From: Microvirga roseola | Lineage (GTDB): Bacteria > Pseudomonadota > Alphaproteobacteria > Rhizobiales > Beijerinckiaceae | DNA length: 48,096 bases | Reading direction: 5' to 3' | Assembly: GCF_020866965.1 (NCBI RefSeq) | Contig: NZ_JAJATX010000025.1 | Span: 1-48,096 of the forward strand | In this document: positions 47,862-48,096 of the stretch, piece after piece | Layout: each line of letters starts with the position of its first letter | Position numbering within the stretch: position 1 is the first letter of the stretch | Position numbers and translations under genes: made by a program | Notes under the pieces: model-generated | Told to the model about the DNA's origin: nothing | Seen by the model: only the letters and a program-made list of their open reading frames with translations | Database searches by the model: none

Positions 47862-48010
47862 AGCATCGGACCCAAAAGTGGACTTGCACTTTTGGGATCC
47901 CATCCGATGCTTTCTCTTATACTTTTGGGATCCCATCCGATGCTTTCTCTTATGATGAGAGCATCGTTGAGTGCGGAAAAACCGAATCCACTTTTCCGCA
48001 CGATGCTCTA
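47859..48010. repeat. Palindromic repeats with a 33-bp tandem duplication
   Basis: This block repeats the third palindrome at 19456-19512 (AAAGCATCGG...CCGATGCTTTCTCTTAT). Its last 33 bases (47888-47920) are duplicated exactly at 47921-47953. A further palindrome follows, GAGCATCG (47959-47966) with CGATGCTC (48001-48008), inner GTGCGGAAAA/TTTTCCGCAC. The repeat lies between convergent genes and supplies the TAA of the LuxR gene. No gene is seen from 47862 to 48063. Confidence 0.92.
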
Positions 48011-48063
48011 GGGCCCCGTGCGGAGCCGGAGGGCCGCGCGCGGCGATGCGCTCGTCCGATGCC

Positions 48064-48096
48064 TTAAAACCGCAGCCCATAGGTCTGCACCGCCAT
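48064..48096 (-). CDS. 3' end of a gene, probable outer-membrane beta-barrel protein
   Basis: Only the last ten codons and the TAA (48064-48066) are inside the window; they read MAVQTYGLRF. A terminal Phe with hydrophobic or aromatic residues at alternate positions (Phe, Leu, Tyr) is the C-terminal signal recognised by the BAM machinery in porins and similar proteins. The ATG at the edge is an internal codon in this reading. With so little sequence the call stays tentative. Confidence 0.4.
   Translation of the reverse strand: MAVQTYGLRF

Overview
The window looks like chromosomal DNA of a high-GC alphaproteobacterium of the Hyphomicrobiales (Rhizobiales), most like Methylobacteriaceae such as Microvirga or Methylobacterium. 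This is inferred from gene order (rpmH-rnpA-yidC, then engB and argB; an SRP RNA upstream of dnaX-ybaB-recR), high GC, frequent GTG/TTG starts and several families of palindromic intergenic repeats. No database search was possible.

Bases 1-2926 are accessory DNA beside a tRNA-Arg gene: the C-terminal part of a serine recombinase, an unfamiliar 537-residue P-loop protein, and about 0.8 kb without a convincing gene but rich in stem-loops. This is the least explained stretch. Bases 3101-6849 hold a minus-strand TVP38 / flavin oxidoreductase / sensor kinase operon.

Bases 7055-19354 are mostly plus-strand housekeeping: rpmH, rnpA and yidC (ribosome, RNase P, membrane insertion), a Vat-like acetyltransferase, a CYTH-CHAD protein, engB, argB, a HAD nucleotidase, then def-fmt-GNAT-truA. 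A ferritin-like gene and rmuC lie on the opposite strand. Bases 19513-26250 run on the minus strand: a membrane protein, dapE, a DUF805 gene broken by a 19-bp duplication, dapD, recR, ybaB, dnaX and the SRP RNA. dapD and dapE both serve the succinylase route to diaminopimelate and lysine.

Bases 26516-30875 carry a HIT protein, nudC, a minus-strand kdsB-pheA-GNAT operon and a membrane-anchored cytochrome c. Bases 31014-39163 encode a Yej-type (microcin C / oligopeptide) ABC importer: two paralogous binding proteins, a DUF4260 membrane protein, two permeases and a double ATPase. A palindromic repeat sits between the two permease genes. A zinc-type CDF exporter follows.

Bases 40231-45524 form a nucleoside/pyrimidine region: deoB, an unrecognised secreted protein built from two four-cysteine repeats, and a trio that matches the URC uracil-catabolism set (GTP cyclohydrolase II homologue, DUF1688/URC4 protein, uracil phosphoribosyltransferase). 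The window ends with a 2-keto-3-deoxygalactonokinase, a LuxR-type regulator, a repeat block and the last codons of a probable outer-membrane beta-barrel gene.
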